From contig CAKMRJ010005745.1 in assembly GCA_928212115.1 (NCBI GenBank), positions 215,678,608 through 215,742,607 on the forward strand: a stretch of DNA of 64,000 bases. Direction: 5' to 3'. The position numbers and the translations under genes are program-made. The stretch's first letter is position 1. Each line of letters starts with the position of its first letter. Source of the stretch: Lactuca virosa. Lineage: Eukaryota > Streptophyta > Magnoliopsida > Asterales > Asteraceae. The notes below the pieces were generated by a model. The model saw only the letters and a list, made by a program, of their open reading frames with translations, did not search any database and was not told where the DNA came from. This document shows positions 1-13,400 of this stretch, in pieces.

Positions 1-2724
1 TCTATTATAACATTTATATTACCTCTTCATATTTAAATCACAAAATCTCTTCAAATACATTAATGTTTTAATGAGCAAAACTTTACAACCTTATAAAAGA
101 AAGGAAAATAAAAAGTTATTAGTGATTACTAATTAATAATCATAAGTTAAAAACTCTTGAGTTGTAACTAATAAATATACATAAATTAGAAAACTCTTGA
201 GTTGTAGTGTGAGTTTCAAATGAATGCGGTACTTGGGAAATGTATATTTATTATTATATTATTATTATATTATTATTATTATTCTTATTATTATTATTAT
301 TATTATTATATTCGTCTAAATAATTGGTTTTGATGGCATCATTTTAATACCTTTAATTATTAAACATAAAGATATTTAATTATAAATTTATAACATAAAT
401 AGGTGCATACACATGTTAAACAAATCGCATATAATATATATATATTTTTAAATGTCATATGTAATTCTTGTCGTAGTAATATGGATAAATTACTTTCATA
501 TGAAGAACATATCAATGATAAGTCTATCATAATTACTATCAAATGTTCAAAATTATGTTATCTTTTAATATTGTCTTTTAAATATGTTGTGTAGGATAAC
601 CCAACAAAAAATAATAGAAAGAAACATATCAAAATAGAAAAAACTACAATCAAATAAATAAAGCATTGGGTAGTTGAATATATAAATAAAGATGTTACAT
701 AAACATACATTTAAATCAAAAGAAAAAACTAAACATTGTCAACTTTGCTCAAACAAAAAAACCTATATCCATTGTATTATATTCTTTTTTTCATTTAACA
801 TCATTCAACCATAGAAACTTGATGACAATTCTTCACTAACCTGCAATCAAAAATATTTTCCTTGAAAAAGAAGAACAAAGATATATTCCAAACAAAACAT
901 TGATGTTTGAAGAGTCACATTCAAGATTGAGTAAACACACACAAATCACATATAAATATTAAATGAGAAACTGAATAAAAAGAAAGAATAGAAAGCTTCA
1001 TTTGTTTTGGTTGAAAGAAAAAATCATATTACAATTACCATCCATACGACATAACCCATTTCTCATTTCATCATCATATGTTGGATCGTGAATGCTTCAA
1101 CTATATGAAAACTTTTGAATCACAATATCTTCAAATCCTTCTTACATGTAAAATTTTATATAACACAAAAGACACAAAAGATTGACCTTTTTATAGTAAA
1201 CTTTTCACTAAATGTTAATTAAACATAATATAAGTTATAAAACTTTTGAGTGTTAAATCATAATTAATAAAACTTTTGAGTTGCATTAGTTAAAAAGGGG
1301 GTTTCAAATGAATGTGGTTTGAGGAAGTTAAAAAATGGGGTTTCAAATGCATGAGATTCAAGAAAAAATATATATACGATAAATTAGACACTGATTATGT
1401 ACAAATCTCGAATACTTTATATATCTCACAAACATACATAATAAACTCTTAACATAATAGTGTATAAATATTGTGTACATGTTATTGTCGTAAAATGTCT
1501 CCAACCAATACACACATGCATACAGTATTATTAAACCAAAAAGTTTACATCAAATCTATTAGAAATATATACCAATACACAAAAATACATACCTAATTAA
1601 ATCAACACACCAATACATACTTATTAAACTAATACAATTCAAGGAGTATTAAACTAATACAATTCAAAAAATGTATACTTGGCTAAAATGAACACTGTTT
1701 AACCAAAATGATTTATAGTACAAATTAACTAGAAATCCTTCCAAGATTATTAAAGTACAATCAACACTCCCAAGGTTTTTTTTTTTTCAAAACTGATAAT
1801 AGAAAAAAAAAACAAAAACAAAAACAAAAAAACAAATGAAAAGGGAATGATTTCTCCCACTACTCTCACCGATCTCAAGCTATGTCTCGATTCTACCTTA
1901 TTCATCGGAAAAGCATAGCAGCAACCGGAGTTGCTGCCATCCTCGATTCCACCTTCGTTTTTCCTTCCTTCTTCCCCTGTCAAACAATAAACCAAAACAC
2001 CCTTCCCCCCTATCGATTTCTGTCAAAAAAAAAAAAAAAAAAAAAAAGCAAGAAGATAGCCTGTTACCGATCGGAGCAACACCCCTCACAACCTTCACTT
2101 CTTCTTCCCGTCGAGCTCCGCTTCCCAACACACCACCTGCGACGTGCTGCTGACCGACCGGACCCCCATCGGACCTCCTTTGCCCTCACGCTCCTTCTCT
2201 TCTGATCCTATCGATCAAAGACCTTTAAAAGTCTCGACTTCGTCGCTGCTGCTGCTCGCATCGCTTCAGGCAATTCAGTTATCCCCTTTCCCACTTCGCA
2301 CATCATAATCGGAGCAGGAAGAAAGCCTCGCTGCTCTGCACTTCCTCCCCTTCGGTCTCGTCGACCCCGGAGACGCAACCTCAGCTTGCAATCGATCGGA
2401 ATCCATCGGACCTCGCAGCAATCTTCGTGCCTCCTTCTTGACTGCCGACGATTCGTTTGCACACTCTATCTGCTTTCGTTCGTTTTTTCATCCTTCAAAA
2501 CAGAAGACGGGATAAAAAGCCCTAATTTTTATTAAGTATGGACCATTAAACATAATCAGCCCCTCCAGGAGATTCCTTTTCATAAAAGCCCTAATTTCAT
2601 TCAACTTTGATGAAATAACCAAATTACCCCCTTATCAAAACATTTATTCGAAATTAGTCCCAATCCACAAATACTGGACCCATTTATTCAAAAAAAGCCC
2701 CTCCTTGATTATTTTTAGCAAAAC
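1..2724. other. AT-rich intergenic DNA, no gene recognised
   Basis: No reading frame here looks like a conserved protein; the short open frames lie in low-complexity sequence. It holds an ATT microsatellite (about 250-310), a poly-A run near 2025-2046 and a more GC-rich, CT-rich segment at about 1850-2480. That segment could be a decayed LTR leader or a 5' untranslated region, but no TATA box, splice site or homology supports either. The last 200 bases resemble the sequence after the solo LTR that follows, which fits one older repeat split by it. Confidence 0.5.
250..310. repeat. (ATT)n microsatellite
   Basis: Nearly uninterrupted ATT/TAT triplets with a few single-base interruptions, directly visible. 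Confidence 0.9.
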
Positions 2725-5612
2725 TGTGACAACCCGAAATTTCTATCTCGTACAGCCATTCAATTCAATCAAAGTCAGACTTATTTCCGCTATCTTTTAG
2801 CAATGTTTAGAGTCTGTTTAAGTGTTATAAGCCTAGTACAATCAAGGTTTGGGTTTAGGGATGAGTTACCCTAAGTCATAGTATTGCATTTCGGGCCAAG
2901 CACTCCTTCAAGAGGAGTGTACGGCCGTACACCCCCTCATGGTCGTACACTCCCCCTATATAAGTGATACTTAGCCATCATTCAACACTTTTCACACCTT
3001 CAAGTCAAGAAATCGGGTTTTCTCTCTCTCTCTCTAGCTTCATCAAGTTTCTCACCTAAATCCCTAAAGATGTAAGTGTTTCCTACCTTAGTTTGTTGTT
3101 ACATTGCTTTAACTAGTGATGAATCTATCTTCTCATTCCATGTATTTCATCTTTGGTTAGATCTTCATCTTTCACCAAGAACACACACTAGTTCTTGGTG
3201 ACCATAAACCCTCATCCAGCTTCCAAAATCGTGAGTAACTGATTCCTATGCTTGTTATCTACTAGAAACACTTGTTATTCATCTGAAAATCGACCATCTT
3301 CACAAGAACATGAAGGTGTACGGCCGTAGACTCTTGTACGGCCGCACACACCTCATTGGGCCGTAAACCCTTGTTGATACTCATAGTTGGCCTTAAACTC
3401 TCCTTAAAGCTAAGCATGGGACCAAGAACACTTCCTTGATGCTAGTAGGACCTTGAAACACCATAAAACTCATGATCATCAACAGTGTACGGCCGTACAC
3501 CCTTTCTACGGCCGTACACCCTTATTAGGGTGATAACTTTGAACCTAGAACACTTCCTAGACACTTGTTACCCATTAGAACTCTAGAACCTTTAAATCCA
3601 TATGAATCAAGACCCAAATGTCACCATTCTTGCAGTGTGTACGGCCGTACACTCCATGGCCGTACACCCCTGGCCGTACACTCCATATTGTGGCCTTAAA
3701 ACCCCCTTTGATCAATCACATGTGATTCTAACATTTAGTTTCAAGTGTTTCCAAGTCCCTAGGGTGTTTTCCTATCATAACTAGTTGTGATATACCCTAA
3801 TCTGATACAAATATATGTCATTATATGCTAAATAGGATCCGTGCATACTTGAGTCTTCACTCGACACTTAGCTTCCTACAACCAATCTTACGTACGCATC
3901 ACTCGCAGCAGGTGAGTTCATACCCCTACATTTTTCCGAGTTTTTAATGTTTTCAGGGGGGGGGGGATACAAGCCAAACATAAATGATTTTATGAAACCT
4001 ATGCAAAAGGATTTCAATAAACTTAAAACGGATGCAATCGATATTTTATAAAAGGGTATAGTTTGGGATAAGGGATGTTTTCAACTTATAAACATGCTGA
4101 GGATAAGGGATGTTTTCAACTTATAAACATAATCATATAGTTTTCAGATTAATACATAAATCAAAGTATACATACATACACACAAACTATAGTAGGTATA
4201 GTTTGGGAATTCATACAAGGTTATACATATACATACACACAAACTATAAACGGTATAGTTTGGGAATTCATACAAGGTTATACATACATACACACAAACT
4301 ATAGTAGGTATAGTTTGGGAATTCATACAAGGTTATACATACATACACACAAACTATAGTAGGTATAGTTTGGGAATTTATACAAGGTTATACATATACA
4401 TACACACAAACTATAAAAGGTATAGTTTAGAAATTCATTAAACGGTTTACAAACTTATTTTTATAAACCTTTCCGTTATTTATAAAAAGTGTTTTCCTGT
4501 ATTATTACTTGTAATGTCGTTAATCTAGTTTGAGAGACACGTCTTTGGGTACAATTACATGTACTATTGGAAGACTACCCTTATGATCCAGAGTCTCCTT
4601 GAAGTACATCGTTAAGTTTGTGTATAGATCTATACGGAACTGACTATCCCGCACCTTGCTGCTAGCTACAGTAGGACCGACAGGTCTACGGGTGACAAAG
4701 TCATAAAGGATACTGGTGCCCGATTCGCGCCATATCAAAGTTAGTATGGTCATAAAACTCGCAAGTAGATAACAACGATATACTTATGTAGTAATGCACA
4801 TTACATGAACAATGATTATTTAGTATAAGTATGGAAAATACATAGTTTCTTTATGAGAAATAAAACTACTATACATACTGATAATAACCAGGGTTTTCAT
4901 ACAGAACATACCATACAAAGGTTTTTGTACAAGAATACACACATACCACGGTTGATAGTAACTAGACATACAAACTAACGTTTCTTCTATACTACAATAG
5001 AATACAGTAAAAACATTCATAGTTAATTCTATAATTCCTTAGTTTAGGCATCAGGGTTACGTATGAATCATATTCGATAGACTGTAGAATGCGTGGTTTC
5101 CGCCTCATTTCCCGTTCCTTGTTTGGTTGTGGACTTAGGGAAGATCCACATACTCAACTGTCTGTTCAATATTGGTTTATACGTGGCTAGCATGAACTAA
5201 GTGGTTATAGATGAAACTGATAATATCTCACTCTTACTAAAGAAAATATTGGATTTTCTTGGAAACATACAAACATTTTCGTTGATTCATTAACATGTTT
5301 TTATTACAAAAAGATACTTATGAACTCACCAGCTTTTATGCTGATACTCTCTTCAAAACCGCTTGTATTCTCAGGAAATCAGTAGACAGGAACCTCGGCA
5401 GACTTTGAGCAGCCGGAGCGTATGAAGTTTCGTACTTCTTTTATTACTTTTGGATGTATAAAAATATGAAGCAAACTGATGTAAACACTTATTATATATA
5501 TTCAATGTAATGGTTGTGTTTACTTTGATTACTATGATGCAATTGTTGTGATACTATACATGAAGTCATCCGCCCCCGAATGTTTCCGCCGATTCGGTTT
5601 GGGGGTGTGACA
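2725..5612 (+). mobile_element. Solo LTR, 2.9 kb, family A
   Basis: Starts TGTGACAACCCG and ends GGGGGTGTGACA, flanked by a perfect 5-bp duplication AAAAC (2720-2724 and 5613-5617). There is no internal retroelement sequence, so this is a solo LTR left by LTR-LTR recombination. A TATA box (TATATAA, about 2957) puts transcription on the plus strand. Perfect palindromes GTGTACGGCCGTACAC and variants lie just before the TATA box and again at about 3310-3670. A donor-like GCAG|GTGAGT is at 3911 and an acceptor-like TTCTCAG at 5374. A minus-strand relative lies at 55857-58119. Confidence 0.9.
4190..4436. repeat. 54-58 bp tandem repeat inside the solo LTR
   Basis: About four and a half copies of a unit containing GGTATAGTTTGGGAATTCAT and TACATACACACAAACTATA. 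Successive GGTATAGTTT motifs are about 54-58 bases apart. The related LTR at 55857-58119 appears to have one copy (around 56980-57010), so the array expanded within the family. Confidence 0.85.
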
Positions 5613-6488
5613 AAAACAGATCCCAATATTCAAACATTAATCCCATTTGAACCATTTTAATCTCTCCTTTTATTTATTTTAACCAAAGCAGTCCTCTTTT
5701 TTGTTAATTAAATTACCCAACAGCCCCCAATAGTTTGAATTCGTTACGAAACGGTCTCGGAAATATTTCAAAGTTCAAGAAACGTGACTTTGCGGTATCT
5801 CACGTCAAGCTTCCCAAAAATTAACGAACTCTGAATGAAGCGACGTAGGGGGTACATACAGTCACATAGCTCGTTTATAGGACTAACTATAAACATTAAT
5901 TGGAATCCCTCTCTCTCTCTCTCACTCACTACAAACCATTGGCTTGGATGCTTTCAAAACTATTTTAAATATATGGATTTACTTTTGTAATAGTATAGTT
6001 TGGTTTTCAAGTATATTCAAGGATTCTTTACAAACATAGTTTTAAGTATGGATTTACTTATACAAAGATACATTTTGGCTTTCAAAAACTCTTTGCAAAC
6101 ATAGTTTTAACTATTATTATACATACAAAGAAAATAATTTTTAGACTTTTTTTAAAAGTATTACTGTTGTTAGCAGAAAACCTGTAACTCTCACCAACCT
6201 TGTGTTGACCCTCAAAATTACATGTATTCTCAGGAAATCACTAAACAAACATTTAAGACGGATTGGATTACAGGTGACATATTTACTAGCTGTTGTATTG
6301 TCTGACTATCTGTTAAGGCAATTCATGTACTATTATTATCTGTAAGAACCTTGTATTCAAATATCAAGATGGAATACAAATGTTATTTTGTTTATTGTTG
6401 TACTTGTGCTATATATTCAGTTTACATGTGATCCGTGAACTTAGTCGCATAGCCCGGGGTGTTCCACCACCTCGACCGGGGGTGTAAC
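5613..6488 (+). mobile_element. Decayed LTR-like fragment
   Basis: The segment from about 5930 ends CCGGGGGTGTAACA at 6488. It contains a block (about 6180-6250) resembling the 3' part of the LTR at 2725-5612, including ATTCTCAGGAAATCA. This suggests the 3' part of a related older LTR. Its 5' end is not recognised. The first 300 bases resemble sequence before 2725. Confidence 0.4.
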
Positions 6489-7314
6489 AAACATGCTCGA
6501 GGTCCTTTATAGTCTCGCATTGATGTGTCGGTAAACCACACATGCTCCATCAACAACCATAAATTTCAAGTATATGCCATCATTTCGACTTTGTAGTCCC
6601 ACGTTAATGTATCGATTAACCACACATGCTCCACTAACTACTCACACAAAAATGATGTGCGTTTTCATAGATTAGCATACAATTTCACATTTTTCCTAAT
6701 GTAACTAGAGTGAGATTTTAGAACATTCTAGTACTTCTTACATTATATTTTTAATGTGATTATATCCCATGAAACCCGTTCGGCTAATGACCCTCCACCA
6801 CACAAAGGAGCGGTGGGTGAAAATGACACCCATTCAACGGTCATTTTAATGATACATATAGTAATAGACATTTATACATATGTATACGGTGTATTTTAAA
6901 ACTTTTTAAAATACAAGGTTCAAATCATATTAATTCAATTAAACTTTAATAATTGAAATTTGAATATGATTTGAGAATTATCTATTAGTTAGTCTTTTAA
7001 TTAATTCTTTTAAATCTTATTCGATAATTCTATTATCTTATAATTGATAATTATCATATTTATCTTCCTTTCATATTCAAATTAGGATTCTAAATTACCT
7101 ACTTGATAAATTCAGATTTTATACATTTAAAATAACATGGGTTAACTGGTAATTACCCTATCTTTTGAATTAACGCAAGAAAATCCGGAAATCGCATTCC
7201 AGATAGAATTCACGCCATGACAGAGGACTGGTCACGACGTGACTAACAGTTTTTTCGATTTTTTGTGTTTTCTAGTTTCATCTATTATGTACCATTAATT
7301 AATGTGAAAATCAT
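6489..7314 (-). other. Probable leader/internal DNA of a minus-strand retroelement
   Basis: No coding sequence was recognised. Because a primer binding site and LTR in minus orientation lie immediately to the right, this stretch is the expected place for the untranslated leader of that element. A repeated phrase with CCACACATGCTCCA occurs twice (near 6535 and 6620). Confidence 0.3.
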
Positions 7315-7327
7315 GGCTCTGATACCA
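7315..7327 (-). other. Primer binding site (initiator tRNA-Met type)
   Basis: The plus strand reads GGCTCTGATACCA, the reverse complement of TGGTATCAGAGCC, which is complementary to the 3' end of initiator tRNA-Met and is the common plant retroelement primer site. It lies four bases from the inner end of the LTR at 7332-8096 and makes that LTR the 5' LTR of a minus-strand element. Confidence 0.75.
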
Positions 7328-7331
7328 CTAT

Positions 7332-8096
7332 TGGCATTTTAGGTTACCAATACAATGTACATGCGAAATTTCACTTATACACTTAAGGATACATGCAACC
7401 TAAAAATTGATCTATGTCTTTTTCACATCTAATAGAAATATAGTTATGAAGAACATAAATAAAGCCTATGAATTTGAAATTCATGTTTGGAAAACATACC
7501 TTCTGTAGATCCAACAAGCATGTCAAAGTCATCTTGTCTTTTTGGAAAAACCTACCTCCAAATTATGCGAGCCTCTAATGTTTCACACCAACAACGCAAG
7601 ACACTCGAAGGTTGAGAGGGGAAGGAGAGAGATGTGAGATATTCTGAATTCCTTTTAGGAATGAGATGGCCGAAAATTGCAAGGATTAAGGCTCTATTTA
7701 TATCTGCTTGAAAACTCTAGAAACCCTGGATTTGAACATATAATATTAATATTTCAAATCAAATAAATATCTAGTTTCCTGGTTATCAAATGGAGGCTTC
7801 CAACACCTTATCTAAGGGATCCAAAAATCGGCCATCTATAGAGGATTCTAGATCCGCTCCATTGTTCAACTATTAAACAATTACAACTCAGCCCTTGTAC
7901 CTTAAATTAATTCTAAGTAACCCATAATTAATTCCAAGTTGATTCTGATTAATTCTTAATTAATTATTGATATTTCTAATTAATATCTTAATCATATAAT
8001 ATATTAATAAATCATATATCTTTCTCATCTAATCAATCCAAGTTATTTCTTGGTTATGAAGGCAACCCAAAAAGGACTTTACTTTATTCTTCAACA
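7332..8096 (-). mobile_element. 5' LTR of a minus-strand LTR retroelement
   Basis: Read on the minus strand the segment starts TGTTGAAGAATAAAG and ends AAAATGCCA (TG...CA), followed by the PBS. A minus-strand TATA box (TATAAATAGAG, about 7700) lies about 390 bases into it. The length of 765 bp is usual for a copia-type LTR. The partner LTR and coding region were not found, so the element is truncated or disrupted. Boundaries rest on the TG/CA ends and PBS spacing only. Confidence 0.6.
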
Positions 8097-9547
8097 TTAT
8101 ACCAATTTAGTTAGGACCTTAGACACCTTAATCCAATAGGTATAGGCCTTTTTCGCCTCCATCAAGTGAAAACATCTACCACAAAATCTCCTTCGACTCT
8201 CAAACCGTCCTTGCAACCCTATTTATTCATCATTAACTCTCAACCTTGGCTCTTTTAATCAGCCTCCATCCTCTCAAACTGTCCTTGCAACCCTAGTCCA
8301 CCTTGTGAAGCATTTATAAGCTTGAGTGTGTGTGTTTTGTGCCTTTGAAGAAGAAGGAAGGAAGTAGAGACCATCTTGAAGGATTGAAGTACTTTGGATC
8401 TAGAATCACGACATCTTTTGGCATCACTTGGAGGTATAAAGTTTTGAAATTGGTGAAGTTTCACTTAGATCTTGTTTTGGGCTTGATTTTAGGTTCTTTT
8501 TTCCCTTATATGGTGATTCTCGAGCATAGCATGTTCTTGACCCATTAAGCTGTCCTTTCAGACCTTAGGAATGGTCTTAAGTCATAAAAATGTGGTTTGG
8601 ATGGTTAGTTTTGCTCCATTCTTTCTTAGAAGGTCTTAATGCATTAAGATGTTGTACTTTGAGGTATTGGGCACTTAATGGGCATGCAAAGTCATAAAGT
8701 TGGAAACTTTATGACTTTTGAGGATGATTTGGCCTTTGGATCTGAAAGTTAAACGTAAGACCTTAAGGCATTAAGCTCTTAATCAAGTTTTGAGAAGTTT
8801 GGGTGTACGCCCTGCGTAACCTAAGTATGCAACGCATATGTGGTCAACTCTCCTGTCTGCGGTCAAGATTTGGGTACGTCCCGCATACGCGTTATGTGTT
8901 GACTCGGCTGAATTGACTCGGTTGGGTTGACTCAGTTGACTTGTTGATTTTGACCGGCTTGTCTTTGACTTTGACCAAGTGACCAAGGGGTATTTTGGGT
9001 ATTTTGAATGGTGTTTGAGAATTGGTCATTTGGATGAACCGGTGATGGTTAGAGCTGAGATTCGAAGTCGGGACCTCATCAGCTATTGTTCAGACTGTGA
9101 GGTGAGTCTTCCTCACTATACTTACGGGTCGAAGGCACCAAAGTCGGCCTATTAGATTGATATCCTGTTTACCGTATGTAACTATGGTGTTGTGATATGT
9201 TAGAGTTGTACCCTAGTTTATAGGGTGTTGCTATGTGGTAGTGATCTGTAGATGTGTCTGTTTGTCTGTTGGTTGATTATATGTTTATTTGTTATGTATA
9301 TGTCGACATATCTTGAGTTGTGGTTGAGGCTTTACTGCTTTGTGCGTTAGCCAACAGACAGGGGGCATTCTTACCCGATGGTTGATTGGGCTCGAGGGTA
9401 TTCCATCCCGAGGATGACAGGACCCAGAGGTTGACTAGGACTAGGATATTCCAACTCGATGGTTGATTGGACCCGACATGATGTTGTACATGTTATTTGT
9501 TTGTGTGATGGTACTTTGGGGGAACTCACTAAGCTTTGGCTTACGAT
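8097..9547 (+). mobile_element. Left part of an older LTR that hosts the Ty3 array
   Basis: From about 8300 the sequence follows the plan of the LTRs at 53831-55703 and 62606-64000: CT-rich leader, a TTGACTTTGACCAAG-type block (about 8930-8990), donor-like GTGAG|GTGAGTCTTCCTCACTATA (9100-9120), GGTCGAAGGCACCAAAG, and GGGGGAACTCACTAAGC near 9518. It stops at about 9547, where it joins Ty3 integrase sequence. The missing 3' end of the same LTR type appears at 22993. The left boundary is uncertain. Confidence 0.6.
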
Positions 9548-10395
9548 TATGGATGCAATATGGGTGATTGTGGACTGGTTGAAGAAGAGTGATCACTTCC
9601 TTGCTATCAGTGAGAGCTCTTCTGCAGAGAGATTGGCCGAAATTTATGTGAGAGACGTGGTGGCACGGCATGGAGTGCCGACATCGATAGTGTCAGATCG
9701 GGATGTGCATTTTACTTCCAGGTTCTGGAAGAAGTTTCATGAGGAGTGGGGTACCCGATTTCACTTCAGTACCGTATACCACCCACAGAAAATGGGCAGA
9801 GTGAGCAAACGATTCAGACGCTTGAGGACATGCTGCGAGCATGTGTTATGGACTTCGGAGGAAGTTGGGACACCTATTTGCCCTTGGCTGAGTTTTCTTA
9901 TAACAACAGCCATCATTCCAGTATTGGTATGCCTCCCTTTGAGCTCTTATATGGGAGGAGGTGTAGGACTCCCATCTGTTGGGAAGAGGTAGGGCAGAGA
10001 GTGATGTGTGGCACCGAGATACTGCTCAAGACGACTGAGCAGATTCAGCAGGTCAGACAGAGGTTACTAACAACCCAGAGTCGCCAAAAGAGTTACGCAG
10101 ACCGGCGACGATCCGAGCTAGAGTTCCAGGTTGGAGATTTTGTCCTCCTGAAGGTATCCCCATGGAAAGGGGTGATTCGATTCAGGAAGCGGGGAAAATT
10201 GGGTCCTAAGTATATCGGTCCCTTCAGAGTGAGTGACAGAGTGGGGAAGGTAGCTTATCGGTTGGAGCTACCCGCAGAGTTGAGCGAGATTCATAACACC
10301 TTCCACGTGTCTCAGCTGAGGAAGTGTGTAGCCGATGAGACGGCGGTGGTACCCTTAGAGGACATCCAGGTTGATGCAAGCCTGAAGTATATTGA
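9548..10395 (+). pseudogene. Ty3 chromovirus copy 1: truncated integrase
   Basis: Integrase fragment that would catalyse insertion of retroelement DNA. Homology to copy 2 begins at about 9555, within the stretch before VIVDRLTKSAHF in copy 2, so LTR end, gag, protease, RT and RNase H are all missing. The second catalytic Asp (in SDRD) and the Glu region (GQSEQT) are present, but a one-base loss near 9790 changes frame between them. The rest (DMLRACVMDFGGSWDTYLPL, then FELLYGRRCRTP and the GPFRV region) is open until a solo LTR interrupts it at 10401. Not functional. Confidence 0.85.
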
Positions 10396-10400
10396 GAGAC

Positions 10401-13400
10401 TGTGACAACTGTCAATTCAGGTCATTCTCGGACTCATGCATCTTTATAATAACCATTCATGCACATCATGCCATGGCCTAGTAGTATAAATTAGGTCAAA
10501 ATCTTACAAAAACTAGGATCCATCTAAGACCTAGGACTAATATACTTGACACTTACGATTCTAGTAAGTTGCTTAACTACAATAGGAAATGCCAACGCTA
10601 TAATTTGAATGAAACTTTCAAGCTTTGTTATAATTGAAAAAGGGTATAAACCCTAAAAATAAATTAAAATATTCTAATTATACTTCATTATGATGATGAA
10701 TATCAAACAATATTCCAAAAACCCTAAGAGAGCTAAAAAATCCAAATTTATAAATCTTAAAGCTTAAAAACTTTATAAAATTTGGCTATAAACTTCCAAA
10801 TATCAAATTTTATTAATCAAATTATGGATTATACCAATGAAATAGAAATATAAATTATCATGCATTAATCATAATTAATTAGTTAAAAACAAGATTTTTA
10901 AATAAATCAAATTGCTTAAAAAATCACTTTTAAAAATTAGGGTTTTATAAAATTAAGGAGGGATTTTTATAAAATTTGAATTGAGGAGAGAGAAGGCCCT
11001 AATCCACTCAAAAATCTGGCCATTCTCCCCTCCCCATGCCCTCTCTCTTCCCAAAACTCAATCATTAAGCTTAAACCTTCACACTACCTCTTCTCTCTTC
11101 ACTCTCTCACACTCCACCCTCCTAACACACAAACTCTCTTCCTCTCTCTCTCTCTCTAACTCACGAAATTTCTCTCATTTCTCTGCCAAATTTCGAGATT
11201 TAGAAGACCTTGAAGTGTTCTTACTTCCCTCAAGATCAAAACCAAGGTAAACAACAACATCTTCTTCCATAGTTTCATGATTTTACTTCCTTTTCTTCTT
11301 AGTTTTCTCTTCTTTTCGGATTCTATGCCTTTCCATGGCTAGAAATCTTTATTTTTCCCTTGTGGTTTGTAGATTCTCACCATAACACAATGCATGTGTT
11401 TGAAATGGTGAAAATCCGGGATCAAACCCATGCAAGGAGTGAAAATGATGCACATATGTTCATGTGACTTCAAAAACAAGTATTACATCTTCTTCTCCAT
11501 TTCTTTTGTGTTCTTGCATGGTCAAAAGCATTTAAACCATTTCTAGTACATCTTGGATGCTCATTCACTCCATGCATGTGCTAGAAATCGGACCTTATCA
11601 AAGGCATGCATGATGTTCTTGTCAAAATGTCCTAAGGATGCACTCAAAGCAAACATGCAATCTGCCAGATTACTTTATTCAGCTTTGAACGACCATATCT
11701 CGGTCATTCCTTAACCAAATCATGATATTCTTTTTGCATTGGATAGCTCCATGAGTTTACTTTCAAACCCAACTGGTCTTACTGTAAAATATTAAATATC
11801 CGATTTTTGGCAATTTTTACAAAATGGTTGCGCAAACAGCTCTTTTTCTATGATCACCATTTTTGCCTTGCATGATCAATGGCCTTAAACCCAACCATAA
11901 ATATGGGGAAAAATACTTTAGAAACTTAACATATCCAGTGAATGATGGCTGAAATTTCGTGGCTTAAAACCCCACAGAATGTGCTTCACAAATTCATGAA
12001 CTTCAGCCACATTTACATCTCATGCATCATTGCATGCAACATTTCTTATCTTGTTTGGGTTCAATACCCCTATTTCCCTTCTGAATAAATTTCGAACATT
12101 TTTCCTTTTGAAAGCCCTCACATGCATGTGATAATCTATAAAATACCAAAAGCTTTTATTATTTCTTTGATTTATTAAAATTATTACTAGAAACCAAGGG
12201 CATAAATCACATAAAATACTTCCAGAGGTCAATAAATCCGGAACAAATTCATGAATGACGCTTATGATGGATAATGACCCCTCACTAAATTTCATCAATT
12301 TTTGTTGCTGTTTGGTATGATTTCCAATTTTCTTTTTGTTAGGATATAATAAATCACAAAACCACTTTGGAGAGTGTGAAAATTTTATCTAACAATTTTC
12401 GCATACCTTACCTGTGATGGATGACTCAGAAAAATAATTTCAACATTTTTCATCATGCTATGCTATTTTTCCCAATTTTTGGTAATTATAATTGTTTAAA
12501 AATAGGAAAAATAGTTCTGATTATCCAAAATTCATGAAAATTTACCAGAACATCATGTTTTACAGTAGGAGGTTACATAAAAATTTTAAGGATTTTTCTC
12601 CACTGTAAACTATTTTTTCTCTTAATTTCTAAAGTTAATTACACTTAAATACACATAAATACCCAAAACCGGATTATATAATATGAAGACCACTTTTGAT
12701 ATTTTTCTCAGGTTATTTATACTGTAAATGATGTTACAAAAATTTTTGGTAATTTATTTTAACTGTTTAATATTATTTCTTCAATTAAAGATTATTTAAA
12801 GGAATAAAACAAGGAAAAATAGAAATACCCACTGAAAAATATCTTTTATATTTTTCCCAGCCTATTTATGTATAATAACAGTTAAATAAAAAGTTTGGGT
12901 AATTTTGGGAACTGTTTTCTATTTATTTCAATTTTTATTGGAATAAATGCTCAAAAATCATAAAATATAATTAAACAGCTTGGAAATCCATTTTTATAAT
13001 TTTCCCAGCTTAGTATTGTGTAATAACAGTTAAATAAAAAGTTTGAGAATTTTTATCCTTTGAATGCTATTTCCGTGAATTTATGTTGTAATAAGGACTT
13101 AAAAATTTGGAAAATTTATATTCCAATGTTGTAATTAATCGCACGATTTGTAGAATTTCATTATTTCAGAAAAAGTGTAACCAATTAATATAAAATCAAA
13201 TACTAAAACATAAATTGGCATTTCACTATATGTATAGTTTAGTATATTAGCATTAGAATGCTATTTCTGTGAGTATTCACACACTCCCCTATTTTCAGTT
13301 TTTATGTTTTGGGGTGGAAAAGCATGTCCCGAAAAACTATTATTTGAATGTTGTATTTAAATTGATTTGTATCAAACATGATTGCTATTTTATTGCTATG

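Noticed and set aside
1882..2205. 107-codon open frame and overlapping frames on both strands
   Set aside because: Crosses a poly-A run giving a run of Lys, no family resemblance, and overlapping frames on the other strand are equally open; composition-driven.
4110..4304. Repetitive Tyr/His-rich open frames on both strands
   Set aside because: Translation of the 54-58 base tandem repeat in the solo LTR; not a gene.
2725..5612. Full LTR retrotransposon instead of solo LTR
   Set aside because: No PBS, polypurine tract, second LTR or coding motifs inside; the 5-bp duplications sit directly at the TGT and ACA ends.
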